Positions 27,304-35,656 of a stretch of DNA of 64,000 nt are shown here, one piece after another; within the stretch, counting starts at the first letter, position 1; every line of letters starts with the position of its first letter. The translations under genes and the position numbers were made by a program. Where the stretch lies: assembly GCF_001908185.1 (NCBI RefSeq), contig NZ_LGHM01000147.1, positions 62,001 through 126,000 of the forward strand, read 5' to 3'. The DNA is from Bradyrhizobium sp. AS23.2. Its GTDB lineage: Bacteria > Pseudomonadota > Alphaproteobacteria > Rhizobiales > Xanthobacteraceae. The notes below the pieces were generated by a model that made no database searches, was not told the origin of the DNA, and worked only from the letters and a program-made list of their open reading frames with translations.

Positions 27304-28855
27304 TCAGGCGCGCTGATCCTGCGGGGCGGGCCGTTTCAGCGTGTTAACCGCCTCGCGCCAGGAGGCGGCGCCGAGGATTTGCAGGAGCAGGCCGTAGACA
27401 GCGATTCCGGCCCCGATCTGCAGGCCCAGCACGATGAAGCGGATGAGGCCATGCGCCCCGGCGGGTGAGAGACCCGTCGTCAGCCACAGAAGGGCGCCCA
27501 TGGCGGCCGCGGCGAGCACGATCCGCGGCAGCCGCTTGCGGGCGGTGGCGTCGACCGAGAAGCCAAATTCGCTGGTGCCTTTGCGGAGCAGCGAGAGCGC
27601 GCTGCTCCAGGCGCCGGCCGCGATGCTCGCAGCGATCCCGCTCGCGCCGAAGAAGTGCCCGAGCAGAACCGCGAGCGCGACGGCGACCACGAAGCCTTTG
27701 GCCGTTGCCAGCAGCGGCGTCATGGTGTCGCTGCGGGCGTAGAAGGCGGGGGGACAGCGCCTTGATCAGCACGTGCGCCGGCAGGCCCAGCGCCAGCCAC
27801 ATCAGCGCGCGCGCAGTGGCGACGCTGTCCTCGGCGCCGAAGGCGCCGTGCTCGAACAGCAGCCGCACGATCGGCTCGGCCAGCACGACCAGGCCGAGCG
27901 TGGCCGGCAGCGCAAGGCCGGCCGCGAGCTCGAGCGCACGCGATTCCGCATGCGCCACCGCATCGCGGTCGCCGCTGCCGACGGCGCGCGTCAGCTCCGG
28001 TACCAGCACCGTGCCCATTGCAACGCCGACGATGCCGAGTGGCAGCTCGATCAGGCGGTTGGCGAAATAGAGCCAGGAGACGGCGGAGGGCGTCGCGGAG
28101 GCGATGATCGCGCCGGCCACTATCAGCCATTGCGGCCCCGAGCTTGCGATCATGCCGGGGACAGCCTTGGCGAAGAAGCCTCGCATTTCCTTGTCGAAGC
28201 TCACGCGCAGCGGCGTCGCCAGACGCGCGCTTCGCTGCGACAGCAGCATCAAGAGCTGCAGCAGCCCGGCGATGCCGACGGTAGCCGCCAGCATCCACGC
28301 GGCGAAGGTCGCATCGGCATGCCAGACGAGCAGCGTTGCGATGGCAGCGATCAAGGCGATGTTGAACAGCAGCGGCGAGAACGCGGTGAGCGCAAAGCGC
28401 CCCTGCGCGTTGAGCAATCCCATCAGCACCGTGACCGGACCGGCAAAGGCGAGATAAGGCAGCATCAGCCGCGCGTTCTGGACGGCGAGATCGCGCGTGC
28501 CGCTGCCGAGGAATCCCGGCGCGATCACCGTGATGATCAGCGGCATCAACAGTGCAATCACGATCGAGATCACGATCAGGGCCGCGCTGACTGTGCCGAG
28601 CACGCGCCCGGCAAATGCTGCCGCGGCGTCCTCGCCGTCGCGTTGGCTGACGCGCAGCCAGGCCGGGATCAGCGCCGCATTCAGCGCCCCCTCGCTGAGC
28701 AATCGCCGCACCACGTTGACGAGCTGGAATGCGGCCAGAAACGCATCCGCCACGGCCCCGGTGCCGAGCAACGCCGCGATCAGGGAGTCGCGGGCAAAGC
28801 CCAGCAGCCGTGAAGCCAATGTTCCCGTCGAGACGGTCAGGAAGGAGCGGATCAT
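27304..28855 (-). CDS. murJ: lipid II flippase MurJ, reading frame broken by one base
   Basis: MurJ flips lipid II across the inner membrane for peptidoglycan synthesis. From MIRSFLTVSTGTLASRLLGF at 28855 the frame encodes a typical MVIN/MurJ membrane protein. At LIKALSP a run of six G (plus strand 27748-27753) shifts it into an Arg-rich nonsense frame. Skipping one base gives LSPAFYARSDTM and continues in the second frame to a normal end at 27304, for a total of about 516 residues, the family length. Because murJ is normally essential, a sequencing or assembly error is the first explanation; a real mutation with a second copy elsewhere is the alternative. A palindromic repeat lies just upstream of the start. 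Confidence 0.85.
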
Positions 28856-28870
28856 CGGGCTGTCATACCA

Positions 28871-28919
28871 TAGCGTTTTCGAGCGAAGTGGTCCCGGTTC
28901 GCGTGAAGAAAACGCGTCC
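28871..28919. repeat. intergenic repeat, family D
   Basis: The sequence TAGCGTTTTCGAGCGAAGTG continuing through CCGGTTCGCGTGAAGAAAACGC has inverted ends (GCGTTTTC and GAAAACGC). I remember this as a common Bradyrhizobium intergenic element. It starts 16 bases upstream of the murJ ATG in the murJ/kinase divergent gap and so may sit within the murJ leader or promoter. Confidence 0.65.
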
Positions 28920-29039
28920 AAAGACAACTCTCGTTGCTTGCTCGTGCAGGCCCGGTCGTGATAGGCCGCGAGCCAGATTTCAGGCCGACAGGAAGCGGAT
29001 TTCCCCGGTAATCGCAATCCGGCAACAGGATCAAGGTGA

Positions 29040-30041
29040 ATGGCTGACGTGAAATATGACGTTCTCGGGATTGGTAACGCGCTGTTCGACGTGCTGGTCA
29101 GGACCGATGAAGCTTTTTTGGCCAGGCACGGCATGACCAAGGGCGGCATGTCCCTGATCGACGAGGCGCGGGCGGCCGCCATTTACAAGGACATGGGCCC
29201 GGCGACGGAGGTCTCGGGCGGCTCGGCCGCCAACACCATTGTCGGCATCGGCAGCCTGGGCGCGCACGCCGCCTATGTCGGGAAGGTCAAGGATGACCAG
29301 ATCGGCAAGCTCTACGTCCACGACATCCGCGCCGCCGGCGTCGCCTTCAACACGCCCGCGGCCAAGCACGGCCCCGCCACCGGCTGCTCCTACATCCTGG
29401 TGACGGGCGACGGCGAGCGCACCATGAACACCTATCTCGGCGCAGCGCAGGACCTGTCGCCGGCCGACATCGACCCGGCCGAGATCGCTTCTGCCGGCAT
29501 CGTCTACCTCGAGGGTTATCTCTGGGATCCGAAGAATGCCAAGGACGCCTTCGTCAAGGCCGCCAAGATCGCCCATGATGCCAAGCGGAAGGTGGCGCTG
29601 ACGCTGTCGGATTCCTTCTGCGTCGATCGCTACCGCGACGAGTTTCTCTCGCTGATGCGCGACGGCACCGTCGACATCGTGTTCGCCAACGAATCCGAGC
29701 TGCACTCGCTCTACATGACGTCGGACTTCGATACCGCGCTGAAGCAGCTGCGCAACGACGTCAATCTCGGCGTCGTCACCCGCAGCGAGAAGGGCTGCGT
29801 GGTGGTCTCGCCGGGAGACGCCGTCGCCGCGCCCGCGTTCCCTGTCAGGCAGGTGGTCGACACCACCGGCGCCGGCGACCTCTTCGCCGCCGGCTTCCTG
29901 TTCGGCCTGGCGCGCAACCTGGCGTACAAGCAGTGCGGTGAGCTCGGTGCGCTTGCCGCTGCCGAAGTGATCCAGCACATCGGCGCGCGTCCGCAGGTGT
30001 CGCTGAAGGAACTTGCCCAGCAGCGCGGGCTGACGGTTTAG
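29040..30041 (+). CDS. PfkB-family sugar/nucleoside kinase (adenosine kinase-like)
   Basis: A 333-residue PfkB-fold kinase. The N-terminal signature is VLGIGNALFDVLV; GGSAANTIVGIGSLG is the substrate-side motif. The C-terminal anion-hole and catalytic base signature is DTTGAGDLFAAGFLFGLA (about 277-294). Overall it resembles the adenosine kinase subgroup found in alphaproteobacteria, which would phosphorylate adenosine to AMP for purine salvage; other nucleosides or sugars remain possible. AAGGTG lies directly before the ATG. It is the only plus-strand gene between murJ and the acyl-CoA synthetase. Confidence 0.85.
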   Translation: MADVKYDVLGIGNALFDVLVRTDEAFLARHGMTKGGMSLIDEARAAAIYKDMGPATEVSGGSAANTIVGIGSLGAHAAYVGKVKDDQIGKLYVHDIRAAGVAFNTPAAKHGPATGCSYILVTGDGERTMNTYLGAAQDLSPADIDPAEIASAGIVYLEGYLWDPKNAKDAFVKAAKIAHDAKRKVALTLSDSFCVDRYRDEFLSLMRDGTVDIVFANESELHSLYMTSDFDTALKQLRNDVNLGVVTRSEKGCVVVSPGDAVAAPAFPVRQVVDTTGAGDLFAAGFLFGLARNLAYKQCGELGALAAAEVIQHIGARPQVSLKELAQQRGLTV

Positions 30042-30065
30042 GGAAGTCGCGCCTCAATCTCCGCT

Positions 30066-30168
30066 GTCGTCGCCCGGCTTGACCGGGCGACCCAGTATTC
30101 CAGAGGCGTTAGTGGGATACGGAGAAGCCGCTGCGTACTGGATTCCCCGCTTTCGCGGGGAATGACAG
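30066..30168. repeat. intergenic palindromic repeat, family C-like
   Basis: GTCGTCGCCCGGCTTGACCG, GCGACCCAGTATTCCAGAGG, and at the other end TACTGGATTCCCCGCTTTCG then CGGGGAATGACAG. The two halves carry CCAGTA and TACTGG as inverted blocks and each half has its own GC hairpin. It lies between the convergent kinase and acyl-CoA synthetase genes. Confidence 0.75.
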
Positions 30169-30196
30169 TGTTGGTGTGGCGAGATCACTCAGCCAC

Positions 30197-31903
30197 TCAC
30201 GCGGTCTTCGCGGCCTTCAATCCCAGCTTCTCCTCCACCGCCTCGCGCATCACGAATTTCTGGATCTTTCCGGTTACGGTCATCGGAAATTCGTCGACGA
30301 ACTCCACATAGCGCGGGATCTTGTTGTGGGCGATCTGGCCCTCGCAGAAGGCCCGCACCTCCTCGGCGGTCAGCTTCTCGCCCGGCCTGACGCGGATCCA
30401 GGCGCAGAGCTCTTCGCCATAGCGGGTGTCCGCAACGCCGAAGATCTGGACGTCCTGGATCTTGGGGTGACGGTACAGGAACTCCTCGATCTCGCGCGGA
30501 TAGAGATTCTCGCCGCCGCGGATCACCAGGTCCTTGATGCGGCCGACGATGTTGCAATAGCCCTCGTCGTCAATGGTGGCGAGATCGCCGGTGTGCATCC
30601 AGCCGTTGGCATCGAGCACGTCCGCCGTCTTTTCCTTCTCCTCCCAATAGCCCAGCATGACGCTGTAGCCGCGGGTGCAGAGCTCGCCGCGTTCGCCGCG
30701 CGCGACGATCTTGCCCTCGAGATCGACCACCTTGACCTCGACATGCGGATGAATTCGTCCGACGGTGGAGACACGCCGCTCGAGCGGGTCGTCGACCGCG
30801 CTCTGGAAACTGACCGGACTGGTCTCGGTCATGCCGTAGGCGATGGTGACCTCGCGCATGTTCATCTCGGTGTTGACGCGCTTCATCACCTCGATCGGGC
30901 AGGGCGCTCCCGCCATGATGCCGGTGCGCAGCGAGGTCAGGTCGAATTTTTGGAATTCGGGGTGGTCGAGCTCCGCGATGAACATGGTCGGCACGCCGTA
31001 GAGCGCAGTGCATTTTTCCTGCTCGACCGCCCGCAGCGTCGCGAGCGGGTCAAATCCCTCGCCGGGATAAACCATGGTCGCGCCGAGCGTGACGGAGGCG
31101 AGATTGCCCATCACCATGCCGAAGCAGTGATAGAGTGGCACCGGGATGCAGATGCGGTCCGCTTCGGTCAGTTGCATGGCGCGGCCGACGAAATAGCCGT
31201 TGTTGAGGATGTTGTGGTGGGTCAGCGTAACGCCTTTGGGCGATCCGGTGGTGCCGCTGGTGAACTGGATGTTGACGGGATCGTCGAACTGCAAGGCGAT
31301 ACCAAGCGCGGCGAGTTGCTCGCGATGCTGGGCTCCGCCCAAGCGCGCGACCTCCGCGAAGGGAATCGCGCCCGGAGCCGCGGGGCCGCCGATCTGGATC
31401 ACCATCCGCAAGTCCGGCAACCGCGCCGCCTGCAATTGTCCGGGCGTGGCGCTTGCCAGTTCGGGCAGCAGCGTGTTGAGCATCTCGATGTAGTTGCTGG
31501 TCTTGAACGCCGTCGCGGTGACGATTGCCGCACAGCCGACCTTGCGCAACGCGAACTCCAGCTCGCTGAGACGATAGGCGGGATTGATCGTCACCAGGAT
31601 CAGGCCGGCCTTGGCGGCGGCGAACTGGGTCAACGTCCATTCCGGCCGGTTCAGCGACCAGATGCCGATCCGCGCTCCACGCGCGAGGCCCAGCGCGAGA
31701 AAGCCGGTGGCGAGCGCGTCGACCTGTTCGGCGAATTCCTTCCAGGTCCATCTCACGCTGTGGCTGGGCGAGACCAGCGCCTCGCGCTTGCCCCAGCGCC
31801 GCACGGCGTGGTCGAGGCTGCGACCGACGGTGTCGCCGAGCAGCGGCGTGTCGGAGATGCCGCAAACGTAGCTATTGGCCTTGCCTGCCAGATCGTCCGC
31901 CAA
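30197..31903 (-). CDS. AMP-forming acyl-CoA synthetase
   Basis: A member of the ANL adenylating family, 568 residues from the chosen start. The P-loop is QFTSGTTGSPKGVTLTH, then YGMTETSPVSFQSA, the hinge region HTGDLATIDDEGYCNIVGR and the C-terminal catalytic Lys in TGKIQKFVMREAVEEKLG. It activates a fatty or other carboxylic acid to its CoA ester; chain length cannot be told. ANYVCGISDTPLLGDTV-type N-terminal residues (NSYVCGISDTPLLGDTV) are typical of the rhizobial fatty-acyl-CoA synthetases I remember. The start is a TTG at 31903 preceded by AAGGAGACGAAC. This site-plus-start unit is exactly duplicated in frame upstream, so a product five residues longer may also be made. Confidence 0.88.
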   Translation of the reverse strand: MADDLAGKANSYVCGISDTPLLGDTVGRSLDHAVRRWGKREALVSPSHSVRWTWKEFAEQVDALATGFLALGLARGARIGIWSLNRPEWTLTQFAAAKAGLILVTINPAYRLSELEFALRKVGCAAIVTATAFKTSNYIEMLNTLLPELASATPGQLQAARLPDLRMVIQIGGPAAPGAIPFAEVARLGGAQHREQLAALGIALQFDDPVNIQFTSGTTGSPKGVTLTHHNILNNGYFVGRAMQLTEADRICIPVPLYHCFGMVMGNLASVTLGATMVYPGEGFDPLATLRAVEQEKCTALYGVPTMFIAELDHPEFQKFDLTSLRTGIMAGAPCPIEVMKRVNTEMNMREVTIAYGMTETSPVSFQSAVDDPLERRVSTVGRIHPHVEVKVVDLEGKIVARGERGELCTRGYSVMLGYWEEKEKTADVLDANGWMHTGDLATIDDEGYCNIVGRIKDLVIRGGENLYPREIEEFLYRHPKIQDVQIFGVADTRYGEELCAWIRVRPGEKLTAEEVRAFCEGQIAHNKIPRYVEFVDEFPMTVTGKIQKFVMREAVEEKLGLKAAKTA

Positions 31904-31930
31904 GTTCGTCTCCTTCAAGTTCGTCTCCTT
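31901..31930 (-). repeat. tandem 15-bp duplication of ribosome-binding site plus TTG start
   Basis: On the minus strand AAGGAGACGAACTTG occurs twice, end to end. Each copy holds a Shine-Dalgarno-like AAGGAG six bases before a TTG. The second TTG is the predicted acyl-CoA synthetase start. Because 15 is a multiple of three, both starts are in frame and differ by five residues (LKETN). Confidence 0.85.
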
Positions 31931-32026
31931 GAAGCCGTTGCCTCGTGCCTGAAGCCGGTGGCTTTCGGGCACGAGGATATCCGTTGCATTGAAAGCGCGC
32001 GATGAGGTGCGCCTCATACTAAGTGG

Positions 32027-33223
32027 TTAGGCCGCCTTCTTCCCGCTCCCCGCGGCGTCGAGCCCGGCATACACTCCGCGCTCGAATCCCGCGAACGCCT
32101 CCAGGCATTTCGCGTCGGCGAATGGCAACACCTGCATCAGGATCACCCCGGTGACGTCGCGTGACGGGTCGATCCAGTAATAGGTGTTGGCGAGCCCCGC
32201 CCAGAACAGGCTGCCGGGGCTGCGGCCTTCCGCGGTCTTCGCGGTGTTGATCATGAAGCTGAGGCCCCACTTCTTCACTTGATCGGGGAGCACATCGACG
32301 TCGTTGGTGTACATCGGCGCCGCCGTCGTCATCTTGCCCATGCTGAGATCGCCGATGTGGTTCTGCCCCATCGTCGCGATCGTCTCTGCTTTCAGCACCT
32401 GGTTGCCGTTGCCGCGGCCCTTGTTCAGGATCATCTGGGTGAACTTGATGTAGTCGCCCGCGGTCGAATAGAGGCCGCCGCCACCCATATGGAACTCCGG
32501 CTCCTGCTCGAGCTCGAACGGGATCGAGGCGAGCTGGCCGTCCTCGCCGCGCGCATGCATGCCGACCAGCCGCTTGCGCATATGATCGGTGATCTTGAAG
32601 CCGGTGTCGCTCATGCCGAGCGGCGCGAACAGATTGTCGCGCAGGTAAGCATCCAGCCGCTTGCCGCTGACCGCCTCCACGGCCTTGCCGACGAAATCGA
32701 TGTTGATGCCGTACTCCCAGCGCGTGCCGGGATCGGTCATGATCGGCGTCTTCAGCGCCGCGTTCTGGCAGGTGGTGATCGCGGGGATTCCTGTCTTCTC
32801 CGCATAGACCGCGAAATCGCCATTCCACATGTTGTAGCAGAAGCCGGCGGTGTGGGTCATGAGCTGGCGCAGCGTGATCGGCGCCTTCGCCGGCCGCAGC
32901 TTCGGCTCGCCCTTGGCGTCAAAGCCTTCGAGCACCTGCGGCTTGGCGAGGTCGGGCAGCACCGAACCGATCGGCGTATCCAGCGAGAGCTTGCCCTGCT
33001 CGACGAGCTGCATTGCGCCGGCGGCGGTCACCGCCTTCGTCATCGAAGCGATCCAGAACACGCTGTCGGCTGTCATCGCATCGGGCTTGGACAGGTCGCG
33101 CTTGCCGAACGCGCCCTGATAGAGCACGTCGCTACCGTTGGCGGCGATGGCGACGACGCCGGGAATCTCCTTGGCGTCGCTCTTCTGGCGCAGAATCTCG
33201 TCGATCTGGGCTTTGCTTTGCAT
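32027..33223 (-). CDS. beta-lactamase-fold serine hydrolase (class C/esterase-like)
   Basis: A 398-residue protein of the beta-lactamase/penicillin-binding fold. The nucleophile motif SxxK is FWIASMTKAVTAAG (about residues 58-71), YxN is WEYGINIDFVG, and the third-box region is likely near the GGGGLYSTAGDY segment. There is no signal peptide, so it is probably a cytoplasmic esterase or 6-aminohexanoate-dimer-hydrolase type enzyme and not an antibiotic resistance protein. The start at 33223 has GGAGGA nine bases upstream. It overlaps no neighbour; the acyl-CoA synthetase gene starts about 120 bases downstream on the same strand and may be co-transcribed. Confidence 0.85.
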   Translation of the reverse strand: MQSKAQIDEILRQKSDAKEIPGVVAIAANGSDVLYQGAFGKRDLSKPDAMTADSVFWIASMTKAVTAAGAMQLVEQGKLSLDTPIGSVLPDLAKPQVLEGFDAKGEPKLRPAKAPITLRQLMTHTAGFCYNMWNGDFAVYAEKTGIPAITTCQNAALKTPIMTDPGTRWEYGINIDFVGKAVEAVSGKRLDAYLRDNLFAPLGMSDTGFKITDHMRKRLVGMHARGEDGQLASIPFELEQEPEFHMGGGGLYSTAGDYIKFTQMILNKGRGNGNQVLKAETIATMGQNHIGDLSMGKMTTAAPMYTNDVDVLPDQVKKWGLSFMINTAKTAEGRSPGSLFWAGLANTYYWIDPSRDVTGVILMQVLPFADAKCLEAFAGFERGVYAGLDAAGSGKKAA

Positions 33224-33559
33224 ACGCGTTTCCTCCGGTTTGATTATTGTTGGAAGCACTCGATTGTCCTCCCGCAGGTCGTGTGCGGCAAGCGCCTCAG
33301 CCTCCACTGAGGTCGCGATGTCGTGACTTGACGGCCCGCGCCACACGCAGGACGACAAGAACACCGAACTGCAACACTCCATCACAAACTGGATGGATGG
33401 CCGCACGTCGCCGTGGGCGGGGCGGGACGATATGTTTGAGCGTTTGAAACACTTGAAACATTTTGTGCGTTGCGGCGTTTGGCTCATGGCCCAATCGGCC
33501 GCCGACGTTAGAAGTTGATACAAATTTTGTGGCCGGCACCGGCCGCGAGGGGGCCTCAG
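33224..33559. other. divergent intergenic region with a 9-base direct repeat
   Basis: No gene is supported. On the plus strand TTGAAACA occurs at 33444-33451 and again at 33453-33460, in a locally AT-richer patch about 220 bases upstream of the hydrolase gene. This may be a regulator site, but nothing identifies the protein. The rest shows no clear signal. Confidence 0.35.
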
Positions 33560-33880
33560 ATGATTTCGACCTGGAACGAATGGAAGCGCTATCCCCGTCC
33601 CGGACGGGGCGACAATCTCGAGGCGCCGATTTCGCCCGGCATTTACGAGGTTCGCATCGCCGGCACCGGCGCGCTCTATTCCTTCGGCGCGGTCGACAAT
33701 CTGGCGCAGGCACTGGCGCTGCTGCCGGTCGGCTCGAAGTCCTGGTTCGGCCGTCGCGACACATCCGACGTTCCCGATCTCGAATACCGCACCTGCGCAA
33801 CGTCCTCGAAGGCCGACGCCAAGGCCGCGGCCGAGCGCATGATCGGCCGGCGCGAGACCTATATGAGCGGCGCGGCGTAG
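33560..33880 (+). CDS. small hypothetical protein
   Basis: A 106-residue soluble protein beginning MISTWNEWKRYPRPGRGDNL. It contains ISPGIYEVRIAGTGALYSFG and a later Ala-rich helix (TSSKADAKAAAERMIGRRET). I do not recognise a domain; the GIYEVR...ALYSFG pattern resembles small proteins with a GIY-YIG-like opening strand, but the catalytic residues of that nuclease family are missing. The ATG at 33560 is preferred over 33515 on composition. It stands alone before gabD, separated by a hairpin. Confidence 0.6.
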   Translation: MISTWNEWKRYPRPGRGDNLEAPISPGIYEVRIAGTGALYSFGAVDNLAQALALLPVGSKSWFGRRDTSDVPDLEYRTCATSSKADAKAAAERMIGRRETYMSGAA

Positions 33881-33924
33881 TCACCGACAGCATCAACTTC
33901 ACCTGCCTCCGCGTTCACGGTGCC

Positions 33925-33951
33925 CCATCTCTCCCCGCTGGGGAGAGGTGG
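33925..33951 (+). terminator. GC hairpin between the hypothetical gene and gabD
   Basis: CCATCTCTCCCC pairs with GGGGAGAGGTGG around GCT, with a single imperfect position. It lies 44 bases after the hypothetical gene's stop. There is no T-run, so it may be a rho-dependent or RNA-stability element, or a member of the CTCTCCCC repeat family also seen at 41391-41518 and 47557-47669. Confidence 0.4.
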
Positions 33952-34063
33952 GGGACCCGCGGCCCTCAGCTTAACTCCCAGCAGATTTGCGTTGCTGGAC
34001 GATGCATTGCGCGCCGTCTGTCCCTATATTCTGGGCCGATCCGATTGCCCCAGGAGCAACGCC

Positions 34064-35554
34064 ATGACCTCGACCGCCGCCCGCGCCCCGCAAGCCACCG
34101 CCACCCTGCGCGACCGGTTGAAGGACCCCTCGCTGCTGAAGGAGGCCTGCTATATCGACGGCGCCTGGGTCGGCTCGCCGGTATTCGCGGTGAACAACCC
34201 CGCCACCGGCATCGAGCTTGCGAAAGTCCCGCAGCTATCGGCGGATGATGCGACCAAGGCGGTCGAGGCCGCCGAACGTGCGTTTCCGGCCTGGGCCAAG
34301 CACACCGCCAAGCAGCGCTCCAACATCCTGCGCAAATGGTTCGAGCTGATCGTCGCCAACCGCGAGGACCTGGCGTTGATCCTCACCTCCGAGCAGGGCA
34401 AGCCGCTCTCCGAGGCGCTCGGCGAGGTCGACATCGGCGGCGCCTATGTCGAGTTCTTCGCGGAGGAAGCGAGGCGCGTCTATGGCGAGACCATCCCGAC
34501 GCAGCGTCCCGATGCACGGCTGCTCGCGATCAAGCAGCCGATCGGCGTCTGCGGCGCAATCACGCCGTGGAATTTCCCGAACTCGATGATCACCCGCAAG
34601 GTTTCGCCGGCGCTGGCGGCTGGCTGCACCGTGGTGCTCAAGCCCGCCAACGAAACCCCGCTCTCGGCCCTGGCGCTCGCCGCGCTCGCCGAAAAGGCCG
34701 GCGTCCCCAAGGGTGTCTTCAACATCATCACCGGTGATGCGTCGCCGATCGGCAAGGTGCTGTGCGAGCATCCGGCCGTGCGCTTCGTCGGCTTCACCGG
34801 CTCGACCGCGGTCGGCAAGATTCTCTACCAGCAGGCCTCCGTCGGTGTGAAGCGGCTCGGCCTCGAGCTCGGCGGCAATGCGCCGTTCGTGGTGTTCGAC
34901 GACGCCGACATCGACGCCGCGGTCGAAGGCGCGATCGTCTCTAAATACCGCAACATGGGCCAGACCTGTGTCTGCGCCAACCGCCTCTACGCCCAGGACA
35001 AGATCTACGACGAGTTCGTGCAGAAGCTGTCGAAGAAGGTCGCGGCGATGAAGATCGGCGACGGCACCGAGAGCGGCGTTACGCAGGGCCCGCTGATCAA
35101 CATGAAGGCAGTCGACAAGGTCGAGCGCCACATCGCGGATGCCGTCAAGCGCGGCGCCAAAATCGTCACCGGCGGCAAGCGCAGCGAGCTCGGTCGCTCC
35201 TTCTTCGAGCCGACCGTGCTGTCCGACGTCAAGCCAGACTCGCTGGTGGCCCAGGAGGAGACCTTCGGGCCGCTCGCGCCGGTGATCCGCTTCAAGGACG
35301 AAGCCGACGTGATTGCGATGTGCAACGCCTCGCCGTTCGGCCTGGCGTCGTACTTCTACTCCCGCGATCTCGGCCGTGTCTGGCGCGTCGCCGAGGCGCT
35401 GGAATCCGGCATGGTCGGCGTCAACACAGGCCTGATCACGACGGAAGTCGCGCCCTTCGGCGGCGTCAAGGAAAGCGGCCTTGGCCGCGAAGGCTCCCAT
35501 CACGGCATGGAAGAATATGTCGAGATCAAATACGTGATGATGGCGGGGGTGTAG
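34064..35554 (+). CDS. gabD: succinate-semialdehyde dehydrogenase
   Basis: An aldehyde dehydrogenase of 496 residues that oxidises succinic semialdehyde to succinate in GABA degradation, using NAD(P)+. The catalytic Glu is in RLGLELGGNAPFVVFDDAD and the nucleophile Cys in MGQTCVCANRLYAQD. The cofactor site shows GVCGAITPWNFPNSMITRK and GFTGSTAVGKILYQQAS. C-terminal residues FGLASYFYSRDLGRVWRVAE and FGGVKESGLGREGSHHGMEE are typical of GabD. CAGGAG lies eight bases before the ATG. No GABA transaminase gene is adjacent. Confidence 0.93.
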   Translation: MTSTAARAPQATATLRDRLKDPSLLKEACYIDGAWVGSPVFAVNNPATGIELAKVPQLSADDATKAVEAAERAFPAWAKHTAKQRSNILRKWFELIVANREDLALILTSEQGKPLSEALGEVDIGGAYVEFFAEEARRVYGETIPTQRPDARLLAIKQPIGVCGAITPWNFPNSMITRKVSPALAAGCTVVLKPANETPLSALALAALAEKAGVPKGVFNIITGDASPIGKVLCEHPAVRFVGFTGSTAVGKILYQQASVGVKRLGLELGGNAPFVVFDDADIDAAVEGAIVSKYRNMGQTCVCANRLYAQDKIYDEFVQKLSKKVAAMKIGDGTESGVTQGPLINMKAVDKVERHIADAVKRGAKIVTGGKRSELGRSFFEPTVLSDVKPDSLVAQEETFGPLAPVIRFKDEADVIAMCNASPFGLASYFYSRDLGRVWRVAEALESGMVGVNTGLITTEVAPFGGVKESGLGREGSHHGMEEYVEIKYVMMAGV

Positions 35555-35567
35555 GGCACACCTGTTG

Positions 35568-35647
35568 TAGCCCGGATGGAGCGCAGCGAAATCCGGGACT
35601 CCCGCCTCGCATGAGAAACCCGGATTGCGCCGCGCTCCATCCGGGCT
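35568..35647. repeat. intergenic inverted repeat, family E
   Basis: TAGCCCGGATGGAGCGCAGC and, in inverse, GCGCTCCATCCGGGCT flank an internal palindrome with AATCCGGGA and CCCGGATT. I recall it as a widespread alphaproteobacterial element. It lies between the convergent gabD and SulP genes and may terminate both. Confidence 0.75.
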
Positions 35648-35656
35648 TCGCGCGCG

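Noticed and set aside
27344..27747. Arg-rich C-terminal extension of the murJ frame
   Set aside because: It arises from reading past the frameshift; the other frame carries the expected MurJ end.
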